Source: Pseudomonadota bacterium (GTDB lineage Bacteria > Pseudomonadota > Gammaproteobacteria > Steroidobacterales > Steroidobacteraceae). Taken from it: DNA of 64,000 nt. Below are positions 42,989 to 52,486 of the stretch, piece by piece (position 1 is the stretch's first letter; each line of letters begins with the position of its first letter). The notes below the pieces were generated by a model, which saw only the letters and a program-made list of their open reading frames with translations, ran no database searches and had not been told where the DNA came from. The stretch is from contig JAFAEQ010000078.1 in assembly GCA_023423935.1 (NCBI GenBank), positions 1-64,000 on the forward strand, given 5' to 3'. Made by a program: the position numbers and the translations under genes.

Positions 42989-43041
42989 CGGCAAACCTCG
43001 GCAGCTGCCTTGTGCGTGCGACAGCCGGTTTTCATTGTTCT

Positions 43042-43055
43042 TGGTAACGGTAACA
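43042..43055. promoter_or_regulatory. LacI-family operator between aguA and lacI
   Basis: TGGTAACGGTAACA fits TGNNARCGNTANCA. It lies between the divergent aguA and LacI-regulator genes. On the minus strand TATATA (43074-43079) could be the aguA -10 box, with TTGCCG at 43099-43104 as a -35 at a rather long 19-base spacing; the operator would then cover the start of transcription. Confidence 0.6.
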
Positions 43056-43137
43056 CGCATCCCACACACCATCTATATAGGTGGCGATGTAGGATACGCG
43101 GCAATAACAGCCACGAGTTCATATCCAGCGAGGGGCA

Positions 43138-44187
43138 GTGGAAAAGGCCGTCAGACGCAAAGGGGATGCCGTAACCATTCACGAGGTGGCGCGTCATGCG
43201 GGCGTATCGCCCATGACCGTCTCGCGTGTCATGAACGGCAACAGCAATGTTCGCGAAGCCACGCGTGAGATCGTCATGCGTGCCGTGAAGGAACTGAACT
43301 ACACGCCGAATGCAGCGGCGCGTTCGCTCGCAGCGGCGCAGGGCACGCGCATCGGTCTCATCTACACCAATCCGAGCGCGGCCTATCTGACCGAGCTTCT
43401 GGTCGGCGCGCTCGATGGTGCGAGTCGCACGGCCACGCAGCTCGTGCTCGATACCTGGGCCAACGTAAGTCCTTCGGGCGAGAAAGCGGCCGCCCGCAAG
43501 CTTGCCGCCAGCGTCGCCGGCGTCATCCTGCCCCCACCGTTGTGCGAATCGAAGGCAATTGCTTCGGAGTTCGTGGCTGCGGGGGTGCCGGTGGTGGCTG
43601 TCGCGTCCGGTCGGTTTCAGTCGGATGTCTCGTGCGTGCGGATCGACGATTACCGTGCCGCACAGGAAATGACGTTGTACCTCGTCGAACTCGGTCACAC
43701 GCGCATCGCCTTCATCAAGGGACACCCGAACCAGACCGCCAGCGCGCGCCGCTTCGAGGGCTACCAGGCGGCCATGCAGGAAGCCGGCATCCCGCTCGAT
43801 CCGGGACTCGTTCAGCAGGGGTACTTCACGTACCGATCGGGTCTCGAGGCGACTGAAAAACTGCTTGCTCGCAAGAAGCCGCCCACCGCGATCTTCGCGA
43901 GCAACGACGACATGGCCGCCGCGGCGATCTCCGTGGCGCATCGCCGTGGCCTCGATGTGCCGCGCGATCTTTCCGTGGTGGGATTCGATGACACCCCGAC
44001 GGCCACGACTGTGTGGCCTGAGCTCACGACGATCCGTCAGCCGATCGCGGCGATGGGCGAATCCTCCATCGAGCTGCTTCTGCGTAGCATCCGACGTAAA
44101 GACAAAGAAGCGCGCGTGGTCGTCGATCACGTAGTCGCTCACCAGCTCATCAAACGCGATTCGGTTGCGCCACCACCCAAGGGCTGA
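43138..44187 (+). CDS. LacI family transcriptional regulator of the xylan/uronate genes
   Basis: A 349-residue LacI-type repressor. The helix-turn-helix and hinge (residues 11-65) read VTIHEVARHAGVSPMTVSRVM and LNYTPNAAARSLA. The periplasmic-binding-like effector domain follows, with GLIYTNPSAAY, HTRIAFIKGHP, TAIFASNDDMA and VVGFDDTPTATTVWPELTTIRQP. GTG 43138 has GAGGGG upstream. It is divergent from aguA, and five operator-like sites near sugar genes in this window suggest a wide regulon. The effector could be xylose, xylobiose or an aldouronic acid; this is not decidable here. Confidence 0.93.
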   Translation: MEKAVRRKGDAVTIHEVARHAGVSPMTVSRVMNGNSNVREATREIVMRAVKELNYTPNAAARSLAAAQGTRIGLIYTNPSAAYLTELLVGALDGASRTATQLVLDTWANVSPSGEKAAARKLAASVAGVILPPPLCESKAIASEFVAAGVPVVAVASGRFQSDVSCVRIDDYRAAQEMTLYLVELGHTRIAFIKGHPNQTASARRFEGYQAAMQEAGIPLDPGLVQQGYFTYRSGLEATEKLLARKKPPTAIFASNDDMAAAAISVAHRRGLDVPRDLSVVGFDDTPTATTVWPELTTIRQPIAAMGESSIELLLRSIRRKDKEARVVVDHVVAHQLIKRDSVAPPPKG

Positions 44188-44210
44188 GGGCTCGCCGAAC
44201 CCTCTCCCGC

Positions 44211-44252
44211 TCATCACGCATCACTCATCACCCATCACTCCTCACTCATCAC
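44211..44252. repeat. Heptad repeat array after the LacI gene
   Basis: Six consecutive 7-base units of type TCATCAC (TCATCAC, GCATCAC, TCATCAC, CCATCAC, TCCTCAC, TCATCAC). Unlike the other arrays it has only one arm, with no inverted partner nearby; the TonB-receptor terminator follows directly. Confidence 0.85.
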
Positions 44253-44255
44253 TCA

Positions 44256-44291
44256 CTAAAAAGGCGGCATCCCAGACCGGAGTGCCGCCTT
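44256..44291 (-). terminator. Intrinsic terminator of the TonB receptor gene
   Basis: AAGGCGGCA (44261-44269) pairs with TGCCGCCTT (44283-44291). On the minus strand the stem is followed by a T5 run (44260-44256), so it ends the TonB receptor transcript. Confidence 0.85.
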
Positions 44292-44306
44292 CATGCCAGA
44301 GCTCAA

Positions 44307-47300
44307 TCAGAATCGACCGCGCAGACCCACGATCACCGTACGGCCTGCCTCGTACTCAGTGAACGCTGCGTTCGGGAACTGGAAGTACGAACGCTGCTTC
44401 TCGTTGGTCAGATTGATCACATCGATCGTGAGCTGCGGCACCCACTCGGACGCTCCGAACATTTCGGAGAAGTCGAAGCTCGACGAGAAGTCGTATTGCT
44501 CGTAGTCATCGCTGAAGAGCGCTGCCAGCGGGATGCCGTTCTGGTTGAGCCCTGAAGACTGCGAACCCTGCGCAAAGGTCTTCGAGATGCGCGCGCTCAC
44601 GCCACGATTCTCGTAGTAAACCGTTGCGTTGTACGTCTCGGGAGCGACACCCACAGCCACCGCAGGCGCCGCACCTTCACCCTTCTGGTCGATGATGGTG
44701 TAGTTCGCGGTGAAGCCGAAGCCTTCCAGGCCGAGATTACCCAGCAGGAAGTCGAGCGGCTGCACCCAGTTGAATTCCAGACCGTTCACCGTGAGACGAC
44801 CGCTCGCGTTGACCTGCTGCTGCAGAACCACCGTGGCCGCCGTCGGACCGCCGCGCGAATCGATCGCTTGCTGCTGAGTCGGAGACAGCGAACCGTAGGT
44901 CACGCCGTAAGCTGCCAGCGCGCTGAACGGAACCGTCTCCGAGCCCAGCACGGTGAAGCCTTCGATGCCTTTACGGAACGCTGCGATACCGAAGTAGCCC
45001 GCACCGCCCGTGTAGTACTCGAAGCCCAGATCGATGTTGTCGGAGATGTACGGATCGAGCTGCGAGTTGCCGACCGTGCCGACGTCAGCCGAAGGTGAGC
45101 TGAAGCTCAGGCCCGGCAGCATGTCCGCAGGATTCGGCCGCGTCATCGTCTTGGACAAGGCCACACGGACGACGGCGTTATCCGACACGTTCATCGAGGC
45201 GCTCGCCGAAGGCAGCCAGTTCTCGTACTCGGATTCCGTTTCCACGAAGCTCACGACGTTCGGATACAGACTGCCGTCGAAGGGATTCGGTCCCGACGCA
45301 GGCGGTGCAGGATTGCGTGGATCCGGCAAAGACACGCGACCGCCCACGGTCTGCTCAGTCTTCACCCAACGTACGCCCGCGTTGTAGCGCACTCGATTGC
45401 CGCCCAGCTCGGTATCGCCATTCACTTCTGTGTAGAAGCCCGTCGTGGCTTCCTCGATCAGGCCGCCCGACGCACCGGTGTTCGTACCGCCCGATTCCGG
45501 TGTATTGGCATGGAAGAAATCGTACTGGCTGTCACGTGCGAAGGCTTTCCAGTTGGCCGTGATGAATCCCGGGCCCGGTCGCAGATAGTTCACCAGCGAA
45601 GACTGCGGAATGAGCGAGCCGCCATAGGTCAGCGGCGGGAAGCCCGCGGTGTAGCCAGTGCCATAGGCCGGATAGGCCGGGAAGCCGGTATCCAGGCCGT
45701 TACACGCGGGCTGACTGTTCGGCGCCGGCAGCGTCTGGCTCGGATTGCCGCCGCACGCCGCGTTCTGCCATGCCTGACTGTTGTCGTAACCGCGGATACG
45801 ACGCATCACCTCGTCGTACGCTCCGCCGACCTTCACATTGAACAGGTCATCGCCCCAGGTGAGATTCGCACGGCCGCCCTTGGTCTCGGTCTTGCGCTTT
45901 TCGTCCTGCATGTTGACGCGTCCACCCGCCCACACGAAGTTCGCGGGATCGTTCAGATCGACGTTGCTGTCGATGACCGGAATGCCCCCATTGTTCGTGT
46001 AGGTCACCGTCATGCCGGAGGACGCCGGCGTATTGACCAGGAGCGTGGGCGACTCGCGATGGAAATCGCTGGTCGTGTAGTTGGCCTGCACGTCGAGGTT
46101 CAGTTTGTCGGAGATCTGCCAGGTCATTCCGGGGTTCGTGCCCCAGAACTCGACGTCTTCGATGAAGGGGCGATATTCGAGGAAAGCCTGCGCGTTCGCG
46201 AAGGTGCCGCTCGTGACCACGCAGCCCTTGGAACAGTCGTCGCGATCGACCTGCATGTTGACCGGGATCATGGCGCCATTGCGACCGACCCAGCTCATGT
46301 CGATGCGTTCGAGATCGTTCTCCTTCTTGCCGTACATCGAATCGAGGAAGAAGTGCAGATCGTCGGTCGGGCGGAATTCGAGGCTCACGATCGCGTTGTA
46401 GCGATCCTTCGTGCCAGTGGTCTCCATCGGACGGCCGAGACGCGGGATGATTGCGTTGTCGATCTGCTCGATGGTGAGTCCCGGGTTGTGGGCGAGCAGA
46501 AAGTCGCGATCGATAGTCGCGCCGGTCGTGAGACCGTTGCCTGCATTCACTGGCACGGTGCCTGGAATCGTCCAGTTGCCGCCGCCGGTGGCGTTGCGAG
46601 CGGGGGTATCGGCGCCGAACTGCGCGACGCTCAGATTCGCATTCGTCCAGCCGATCGTCTCGAAGCCGGTGGTCCTGACCTTGTTGTGCACGCCGGCCAC
46701 ACCGACGAGCGCGCCGAACGAACCCCAGGTGTTGCTGGCGATCAATGCGCCACGCGAACCCTGACCGTCGGCCTGACTGTTGTCCATGCCCTGCACGGAG
46801 TACGTGAGGTGCGGTCCTTCGCTATCGAAGGGACGCGACATCCGCATGTTCACGGTACCCGCCGCGCCGCCTTCGATCATGTTGGCAGTCGAGGTCTTGT
46901 TCACCGTCAGCTGCGAGAACAACTCCGTCGGGAACAGGTCGAGATCGACTTCGCGATTGGTGCTCTGGGCATCAGTACGGCCCGTGGATGCAATCGAGAC
47001 CGGCGCGCCGTTCAGCAACACGCGCGTGAAGTTCGTGCCCAGGCCGCGAATCGCGATGTTCAGACCTTCGCCCGTTACCTCACGCGTGATGGTGATGCCG
47101 GGGATGCGGTTGAAGGATTCCGCGAGGTTCGTATCCGGAAACTTGCCGATGTCCTCGGCGAAAATCGCATCGACGAAGCCGACCGCATCGCGCTTGGCCG
47201 AGGTGGAATCTTCGAGACTCTTGCGGAAACCCGTCACGACGACTTCTTCCAGCGAGCCTTCCGTGGCCGTCGGCGTCGACTGCGCGAACGCGCCGGTCGT

Positions 47301-47372
47301 CAACGTGGAAAGGAGTGCCGCCGTGAGCAGCGCGCGGCGGCGGCTCAACGGCAAGTGTTGCGAGATTGTCAT
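44307..47372 (-). CDS. TonB-dependent receptor (Xanthomonas/Caulobacter type)
   Basis: A 1021-residue outer-membrane receptor of the large TonB-dependent class used for oligosaccharide uptake. The signal peptide is RRRALLTAALLSTLTTGAFAQ; the TonB box-like region is SLEEVVVTGFRKSLEDS; the plug has FPDTNLAESFNRIPGITITR and GLGTNFTRVLLNGAP. A 22-strand barrel ends VIVGLRGRF with terminal Phe. The likely cargo is (glucurono)xylo-oligosaccharide, inferred from neighbours. It is expressed alone, with its own TTGACA promoter and terminator. There is no N-terminal signalling (STN) domain, so no FecR-type control. Confidence 0.93.
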   Translation of the reverse strand: MTISQHLPLSRRRALLTAALLSTLTTGAFAQSTPTATEGSLEEVVVTGFRKSLEDSTSAKRDAVGFVDAIFAEDIGKFPDTNLAESFNRIPGITITREVTGEGLNIAIRGLGTNFTRVLLNGAPVSIASTGRTDAQSTNREVDLDLFPTELFSQLTVNKTSTANMIEGGAAGTVNMRMSRPFDSEGPHLTYSVQGMDNSQADGQGSRGALIASNTWGSFGALVGVAGVHNKVRTTGFETIGWTNANLSVAQFGADTPARNATGGGNWTIPGTVPVNAGNGLTTGATIDRDFLLAHNPGLTIEQIDNAIIPRLGRPMETTGTKDRYNAIVSLEFRPTDDLHFFLDSMYGKKENDLERIDMSWVGRNGAMIPVNMQVDRDDCSKGCVVTSGTFANAQAFLEYRPFIEDVEFWGTNPGMTWQISDKLNLDVQANYTTSDFHRESPTLLVNTPASSGMTVTYTNNGGIPVIDSNVDLNDPANFVWAGGRVNMQDEKRKTETKGGRANLTWGDDLFNVKVGGAYDEVMRRIRGYDNSQAWQNAACGGNPSQTLPAPNSQPACNGLDTGFPAYPAYGTGYTAGFPPLTYGGSLIPQSSLVNYLRPGPGFITANWKAFARDSQYDFFHANTPESGGTNTGASGGLIEEATTGFYTEVNGDTELGGNRVRYNAGVRWVKTEQTVGGRVSLPDPRNPAPPASGPNPFDGSLYPNVVSFVETESEYENWLPSASASMNVSDNAVVRVALSKTMTRPNPADMLPGLSFSSPSADVGTVGNSQLDPYISDNIDLGFEYYTGGAGYFGIAAFRKGIEGFTVLGSETVPFSALAAYGVTYGSLSPTQQQAIDSRGGPTAATVVLQQQVNASGRLTVNGLEFNWVQPLDFLLGNLGLEGFGFTANYTIIDQKGEGAAPAVAVGVAPETYNATVYYENRGVSARISKTFAQGSQSSGLNQNGIPLAALFSDDYEQYDFSSSFDFSEMFGASEWVPQLTIDVINLTNEKQRSYFQFPNAAFTEYEAGRTVIVGLRGRF

Positions 47373-47715
47373 TGCCCTATCCCCTAGTGCAGAAATGGAA
47401 GCCGGCGCGGGCTGGCGATGAGCAATCAGTCAGCAATCCCGGTCCAGCGATTTGCGGCATTCAGGCGCAGGATTGAACGCGTCGCGGCGCGGCGTAGAAA
47501 TTAGCGAATGGTCTAGTGTCAAAAAGCTACAAGCCGCGGCCGTGCGTGGCCGCGAAGGTGCGGATCGAGGACTTCGGCCTACCGCGGACTTGCCTCTCGC
47601 GTCAGCGAGAGCAGCCGCGACGAGAATGCATCGCACGCATGCGGGCACATTTCGCTATGCTCGCTGTCGGAAAATTCAGGTGACATTTCATCGTCACCAA
47701 AACGCGGGGGAAGCG
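47373..47715. other. 343-base gap between the TonB receptor and nfeD
   Basis: It holds the probable TonB receptor promoter (47494-47522) and a perfect 7-bp hairpin CTCTCGC-GTCA-GCGAGAG (47594-47611) of unknown role upstream of nfeD. I see no gene here and no LacI-type operator. Confidence 0.6.
47494..47522 (-). promoter_or_regulatory. Sigma-70 promoter of the TonB receptor
   Basis: On the minus strand a perfect TTGACA (47522-47517) is followed after 17 bases by TTCTAC (47499-47494). It lies about 120 bases before the receptor start. The -35 is ideal and the -10 moderate. Confidence 0.45.
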
Positions 47716-48144
47716 ATGGCACCGTGGGCCTGGTTGGTAGTTGGAATCGGCGCGTTCGCGGTCGAGATGTTCGTCATCGACGTCCAGTTCTATCTGGTGT
47801 TCCTTGGAGCTGCGGCCGCAATCGTCGGGCTGCTGAGTCTCGTGGCTCCGATTCCTCCATCCGCTCAATGGCTCATCTTCGCGGCGCTTTCGATCGTCAC
47901 GATGTTCACGTTCAGGCGGCGGCTGTATCGGCTGGTCCGCGAGCGCAGCGGCCATGTCGAAGAGCGCCTCACGGTCGGGGATCGCGTACGGGTGCCGGTG
48001 CGGCTCGCCGCGGGTGAGACCTGTCGCGTCGACTATCGGGGCTCGTCCTGGACGGCACGCAATATCAGCGAGGCCACCATCGAAGCAGGCAGCGAAGCGC
48101 AGATCGCGCGCGTGGACGGCCTGACGCTCGAACTCATTCCCTGA
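47716..48144 (+). CDS. NfeD family membrane protein (short form)
   Basis: A 142-residue protein with two or three N-terminal helices (MAPWAWLVVGIGAFAVEMFV, FYLVFLGAAAAIVGLLSLVA, QWLIFAALSIVTMFTF) and a C-terminal OB-fold (RVPVRLAAGETCRVDYRGSSW), the short NfeD or NfeD1b class. It partners the SPFH protein encoded 27 bases downstream and probably helps assemble membrane microdomains or tune membrane proteolysis. ATG 47716 has GGGGGAAG immediately upstream; the longer upstream frame carries no hydrophobic segment. Confidence 0.88.
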   Translation: MAPWAWLVVGIGAFAVEMFVIDVQFYLVFLGAAAAIVGLLSLVAPIPPSAQWLIFAALSIVTMFTFRRRLYRLVRERSGHVEERLTVGDRVRVPVRLAAGETCRVDYRGSSWTARNISEATIEAGSEAQIARVDGLTLELIP

Positions 48145-48171
48145 CAAAACGCATTCGAACGAGGGTATTCA

Positions 48172-49104
48172 ATGGAAACTATGTACGTCGTGGTCGTCAT
48201 CGCCGTGCTGGCCGTCATCGTGCTCGCGAAGACGGCCAAGGTCGTTCCGCAGCAGGCCGCCTATGTGGTCGAAAATCTGGGCCGTTACAGCCGCACGCTG
48301 CACGCCGGCTTTCACATCCTCGTGCCTTTCGTCGAGCGCGTCGCTTATCGCCACAATCTCAAGGAAGAAGCGATCGATATTCCCGAGCAGGTCTGCATCA
48401 CGAAAGACAATGTGCAGGTCGGTGTGGATGGCGTGCTGTATCTGCAGGTGCTCGATGCGTCGAAGGCTTCCTACGGCATCACGAACTACCGCTTCGCAAT
48501 CATCCAGCTCGCCCAGACCACGCTACGTAGCGAGATCGGCAAGATCGATCTCGACCGGACATTCGAAGCACGCGGCACCATCAATGCCAACGTCGTGAGC
48601 GAGCTCGACCATGCCTCTGCCAGCTGGGGCGTGAAGGTGCTGCGCTATGAGATCAAGAACATCAATCCGCCGAAGGACGTGCTGCAGGCGATGGAGAAGC
48701 AGATGCGCGCCGAGCGTGAGAAGCGCGCGGTCGTGCTGACATCCGAAGGCGATCGTGACGCGAAGATCAATCAGGCCGAGGGCGAGAAGCAGCGCGTGAT
48801 CAAGGAATCGGAGGCGAACAAGCAGCAGCAGATCAACGAGGCGCAAGGTCAGGCCGAAGCCATTCTCGCCGTCGCCACCGCAACCGCCGAGGGCTTGCGA
48901 CGCGTCGGTGAAGCGCTCGCGGGTCGAGGCGGCATGGAGGCGATGCAGCTGCGCGTGGCAGAAGAGTACGTGAAACAGTTCGGCAAGCTGGCCGACGAGG
49001 CCTCGAGCACACTCATCGTGCCCGCGACGCTCAGCGACATTTCCTCAATGATTGCCATGGCGACCAGCGTGGTGAAGCAACAGTCGCCGCGCGCGAACGG
49101 CTGA
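48172..49104 (+). CDS. SPFH/band 7 (stomatin-like, QmcA-type) protein
   Basis: A 310-residue membrane-anchored SPFH protein: a single N-terminal helix (YVVVVIAVLAVIVLA), the band 7 domain (VVPQQAAYVVENLGRYSRTLHAGFH to about residue 190), an Ala/Glu-rich coiled coil (EKQRVIKESEANKQQQINEAQGQAEA) and a short tail. It resembles E. coli QmcA and paraslipins and forms ring oligomers in the membrane. With nfeD it makes a two-gene operon unrelated to the xylan genes. It ends six bases before the convergent uxuB stop, around a small hairpin (49101-49114). Confidence 0.92.
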   Translation: METMYVVVVIAVLAVIVLAKTAKVVPQQAAYVVENLGRYSRTLHAGFHILVPFVERVAYRHNLKEEAIDIPEQVCITKDNVQVGVDGVLYLQVLDASKASYGITNYRFAIIQLAQTTLRSEIGKIDLDRTFEARGTINANVVSELDHASASWGVKVLRYEIKNINPPKDVLQAMEKQMRAEREKRAVVLTSEGDRDAKINQAEGEKQRVIKESEANKQQQINEAQGQAEAILAVATATAEGLRRVGEALAGRGGMEAMQLRVAEEYVKQFGKLADEASSTLIVPATLSDISSMIAMATSVVKQQSPRANG

Positions 49105-49110
49105 CTGCGG

Positions 49111-50562
49111 TCAGACTGAGATCGGCGATCCTGGCTTCTGATCTGCGAGCGCCACGTAAGCCGCTTCGAGAGCGGCTCTGAACGTGGGCTCGGCCGCCAG
49201 GGACGGCGGAATCACCGTATCGAGATCCACGAACAACTGCACATCGTGCGCGGCATCGCCGGTGCACGCGCGACCCGTTGATGCGAGCCTGTCCGCATCG
49301 GGATCGACGATCGCCACGCCATTCTTCGCCTGACGGGCGACGAAGCGCATCCATGCGGCGAGCGTCACGCACATGCGATTCACCGGACGACCGGCCTGCA
49401 ATGCTTCGTTGATCGTCGCAATCAAACGCACCGGCAATTTCTTCGAACCATCCCACGCGATCTGCGCGAGCAGATGACGGATGTTCGGATTGCGAAAACG
49501 AGCCAGGAGCGCACCGATGTACGCCGGCACGTCGAGGCCGGGAGAGCTGCCGAGGCTCGCTGCAAAATCCTCTCGCATGAGTCGCTCGACGAACGAGGCC
49601 AGCGCCTCATCGTTCATGGCATCGAACACAGTCTCATGTCCGCGCAGGGAGCCTGCGTAAGCAAGGGTCGAATGCGCGCCATTGAGCAAGCGCAGCTTGG
49701 CGCGATCGTAGACACTGACATCGGCCGCGAGTGTCACGCCGACGGATGACCAATCGGCTTCGCGCATCGCGGGCACATCTTCGATCACCCATTGCACGAA
49801 ATCCTCGCGCTTGATCGGCCACGCGTCTTCGACGCCCGTGATCTGGGCCACGCGTTCGCGCAATGCGTCGTCCGTCGCGGGCGTGATGCTATCGACCATC
49901 GTGCGCGGGAACGTCACCTCGGCGTCGATCCAGCGCGCAAGATCCGCATCCAGCCGCGCCGCAAACTGCACGATGGCCTTGCGCAACACCGTGCCGTTGT
50001 TCGCCAGGTTGTCGCAGCTCACCACCACGAACGGCGCGATGCCCAGCGTGCGGCGACGGCGCAAAGCTTCGGCGAGCACACCGATCAGGCTCTTCGGTGC
50101 GGCTGGCGTCTGCCAGTCATGAACGATATCCGGGTGATTCACATCGAGCGCGCCGCTCGGATCGAGGCAATAGCCTTTCTCCGTCACCGTCATCGTGACC
50201 ATGCGCGTATCGGCCGCCGTGAGACGTGCAAACACCTGCTCGTAGTTCTCGGAGGCCACCAGCAGCTCGCGAATCGCTCCGATCACTCGTAGTTTGGAGG
50301 CCGCACTGAGCTCATTGATCACATACAAGCCATCCTGCGGTGCGAGCGCATCGCGGACGCCCGTGCTCTTGAGTGCGACTTCACAGATGCCCCAACGCGG
50401 ATCCTTGTGCAGTAACGCATCGACGTACGCCGCCTGATGCGCACGATGAAACGCGCCTGGTCCGATGTGCACGATCCCAGTACGAATCGCACTTCGATCG
50501 TAACCAGGCAAAGTTGCGCCTGCGACCTGGTAGAGAGTCGCGCTGCTAAGTCGGGGCAACAT
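49111..50562 (-). CDS. uxuB: Fructuronate reductase (D-mannonate oxidoreductase)
   Basis: A 483-residue long-chain mannitol dehydrogenase family enzyme that reduces D-fructuronate to D-mannonate with NADH. The Rossmann motif GIVHIGPGAFHRAHQAAYVD, VVSCDNLANNG, FPRTMVDSITPAT and the catalytic-region VYDRAKLRLLNGAHSTLAY are typical; UxuB, mannitol and tagaturonate enzymes share them. The presence of uxaC makes UxuB the best fit. It is the last gene of the xylXABCD transcript, separated from xylD by a 119-base gap with a heptad repeat element. Confidence 0.9.
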   Translation of the reverse strand: MLPRLSSATLYQVAGATLPGYDRSAIRTGIVHIGPGAFHRAHQAAYVDALLHKDPRWGICEVALKSTGVRDALAPQDGLYVINELSAASKLRVIGAIRELLVASENYEQVFARLTAADTRMVTMTVTEKGYCLDPSGALDVNHPDIVHDWQTPAAPKSLIGVLAEALRRRRTLGIAPFVVVSCDNLANNGTVLRKAIVQFAARLDADLARWIDAEVTFPRTMVDSITPATDDALRERVAQITGVEDAWPIKREDFVQWVIEDVPAMREADWSSVGVTLAADVSVYDRAKLRLLNGAHSTLAYAGSLRGHETVFDAMNDEALASFVERLMREDFAASLGSSPGLDVPAYIGALLARFRNPNIRHLLAQIAWDGSKKLPVRLIATINEALQAGRPVNRMCVTLAAWMRFVARQAKNGVAIVDPDADRLASTGRACTGDAAHDVQLFVDLDTVIPPSLAAEPTFRAALEAAYVALADQKPGSPISV

Positions 50563-50586
50563 GGAGATCTCGCGTAGCGGCTCGCA

Positions 50587-50672
50587 AATGAGGAATGAGC
50601 AATGAGTAACGAAGATCGGGAATCCGGAATGACGTTAGTTGAGCATTCTTCAATTGCTCACTACTCATTGCT
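50587..50672. repeat. Heptad-repeat inverted element between uxuB and xylD
   Basis: Units AATGAGG, AATGAGC, AATGAGT and AACGAAG run from 50587 to 50614. Related units in reverse complement lie at about 50641-50680; AGCAATGAGTA (50598-50608) pairs perfectly with TACTCATTGCT (50662-50672). The second arm begins within ten bases of the xylD stop codon (50682-50684). It should form a stem-loop in the operon mRNA. Confidence 0.8.
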
Positions 50673-50681
50673 AATTGACAG

Positions 50682-52451
50682 CTAGTGATTGTGTCGCGGT
50701 GTCTTCCGCGCGACGCCGCGATACTTCACCGCCATTTCCATCACGCCGCCTTTGTCGAGCTGGCTCACGGTCGCGCGGTACAGCTCCTGCCAGGGTGTGG
50801 CGCTTTCTGGAACGGGAGGAACACCTTCCTGCTTGCGGCGTTCGATCTCTTCGTCGGACACCAGCATGTCGCAGCGGCCGTTCACCAGATCGATGCGAAT
50901 GGTATCGCCCGTGCGCAGCCACGCGAGGCCGCCGCCCGCAGCGCTTTCGGGAGATGCGTTGAGAATCGAGGGGCTGTCCGAAGTGCCCGACTGACGACCA
51001 TCGCCGATCGTCGGCAGGCTCATGATGCCGCGCTTCAGCAAAGCATCCGGCGGCTGCATGTTCACGACTTCAGCGGATCCCGGCCAGCCAAGCGGGCCGG
51101 CGCCGCGAATCACGAGCACGCATTTGTCGTCGATGGCCAGGGCAGGATCGTTGATGCGCTCGCGATAGTCTTCCGAACCGTCGAACACGATCGCACGGCC
51201 TTCGAAGACGTTGTCGTGACCAGCCTGCGACAGATAGCGACGACGGAAATCCTCGGTGATCACGCTCGCCTTCATGATCGCGAAGTCGAACAGGTTGCCG
51301 CGCAACACGACGAATCCCGCCCGTTCCCTCAACGGTTCGGCGACAGTGCGGATCATTTCGCGATCGGTCGTCTCACGATTCTCGCAATTGTCCTTCAGCG
51401 ACTTGCCTGTCACGGTCAACGCATCGCCGTGCAGTTTGCCGGCCTTGAGCAGCTCATACACGATCGCCGGCACACCGCCTGCGCGATGGAAGCGCTCGCC
51501 GAGGTAGTGACCGGCCGGCTGCATGTTGAGCAGCAGCGGAATGTCGTAACCGTACTTCACCCAATCTTCTGCCGTGAGCTCGATGCCGGCGTGGCGCGCC
51601 ATCGCGGTGAGATGCGGTTGCGCATTCGTCGAACCACCGATCGCAGCAATGGTCGTCACTGCATTCAGGAATGATTCGCGCTTGAGGATCTTCGACGGAC
51701 GCAGATCCTCGTACGCCATCTCGACGATGCGCTTGCCGGTCGCATAGGCCATCTGACCGCGCTCACGATAAGGCGCCGGAATTGCAGAGCAGCCCGGCAA
51801 CGACAGGCCCAGCACTTCAGCGACGGCATTCATCGTCGACGCAGTGCCCATCGTGTTGCAATGACCCGGCGATGGCGCGGATGCCGCAGCGGCTTCGAGA
51901 AAGCCTTCTTCATCGATCGTGCCCGCCGCGAGCCGGCGACGCGTCTTCCAGATCACGGTGCCCGATCCGACGAGCTCACCTTCGAACCAGCCATCGAGCA
52001 TCGGTCCGCCCGACAGCACGATCGCGGGAATATCGACGGTCGATGCGGCCATGATTCCTGCGGGCGTCGTCTTGTCGCAGCCCGTCGTGAGCACGACGGC
52101 ATCGAGCGGATAACCATGGAGAATCTCGACGAGCCCGAGATACGCGAGATTGCGATCGAGCGCCGCCGTCGGCCGACGGCAGTTCTCGAAGATCGGATGC
52201 ACGGGAAACTCGAGCGGCACACCGCCCGCATCGCGAATGCCTTCCTTCACACGCTTCGCGAGCTCGACATGAATGCGATTGCACGGCGTCAGATCGCTGC
52301 CCGACTGCGCGATCCCGATGATCGGCTTGCCGCTGCGCAACTCCTCCGGCGTGAGTCCGTAGTTCATGAAGCGCTCGAGATACAGCGCCATCATGTCGAT
52401 GTGATCGCGATTGTCGAACCACTCGCGCGAGCGGAATCTTGGCTTGCTCAT
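50682..52451 (-). CDS. xylD: D-xylonate dehydratase (IlvD/Edd family)
   Basis: A 589-residue Fe-S dehydratase turning D-xylonate into 2-keto-3-deoxy-D-xylonate. Candidate cluster and active-site Cys are in SDLTPCNRIH, VLTTGCDKTTPA and SPGHCNTMGTAST; GGSTNAQPHL and LPTIGDGRQSGTSDSPSILN are IlvD/Edd signatures. Length and the neighbouring xylC, xylB, xylA and xylX match Caulobacter XylD (about 590 residues). L-arabonate dehydratase is the close alternative, as these enzymes overlap in specificity. Confidence 0.9.
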   Translation of the reverse strand: MSKPRFRSREWFDNRDHIDMMALYLERFMNYGLTPEELRSGKPIIGIAQSGSDLTPCNRIHVELAKRVKEGIRDAGGVPLEFPVHPIFENCRRPTAALDRNLAYLGLVEILHGYPLDAVVLTTGCDKTTPAGIMAASTVDIPAIVLSGGPMLDGWFEGELVGSGTVIWKTRRRLAAGTIDEEGFLEAAAASAPSPGHCNTMGTASTMNAVAEVLGLSLPGCSAIPAPYRERGQMAYATGKRIVEMAYEDLRPSKILKRESFLNAVTTIAAIGGSTNAQPHLTAMARHAGIELTAEDWVKYGYDIPLLLNMQPAGHYLGERFHRAGGVPAIVYELLKAGKLHGDALTVTGKSLKDNCENRETTDREMIRTVAEPLRERAGFVVLRGNLFDFAIMKASVITEDFRRRYLSQAGHDNVFEGRAIVFDGSEDYRERINDPALAIDDKCVLVIRGAGPLGWPGSAEVVNMQPPDALLKRGIMSLPTIGDGRQSGTSDSPSILNASPESAAGGGLAWLRTGDTIRIDLVNGRCDMLVSDEEIERRKQEGVPPVPESATPWQELYRATVSQLDKGGVMEMAVKYRGVARKTPRHNH

Positions 52452-52486
52452 GGCGGTTGCCCTGATTACAGAAGAAGAGCCGGAAT

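Noticed and set aside
45510..47387. A 625-codon open frame on the plus strand opposite the TonB receptor
   Set aside because: It is antisense to a clear receptor gene and has no family features; long antisense frames are expected at this GC content.
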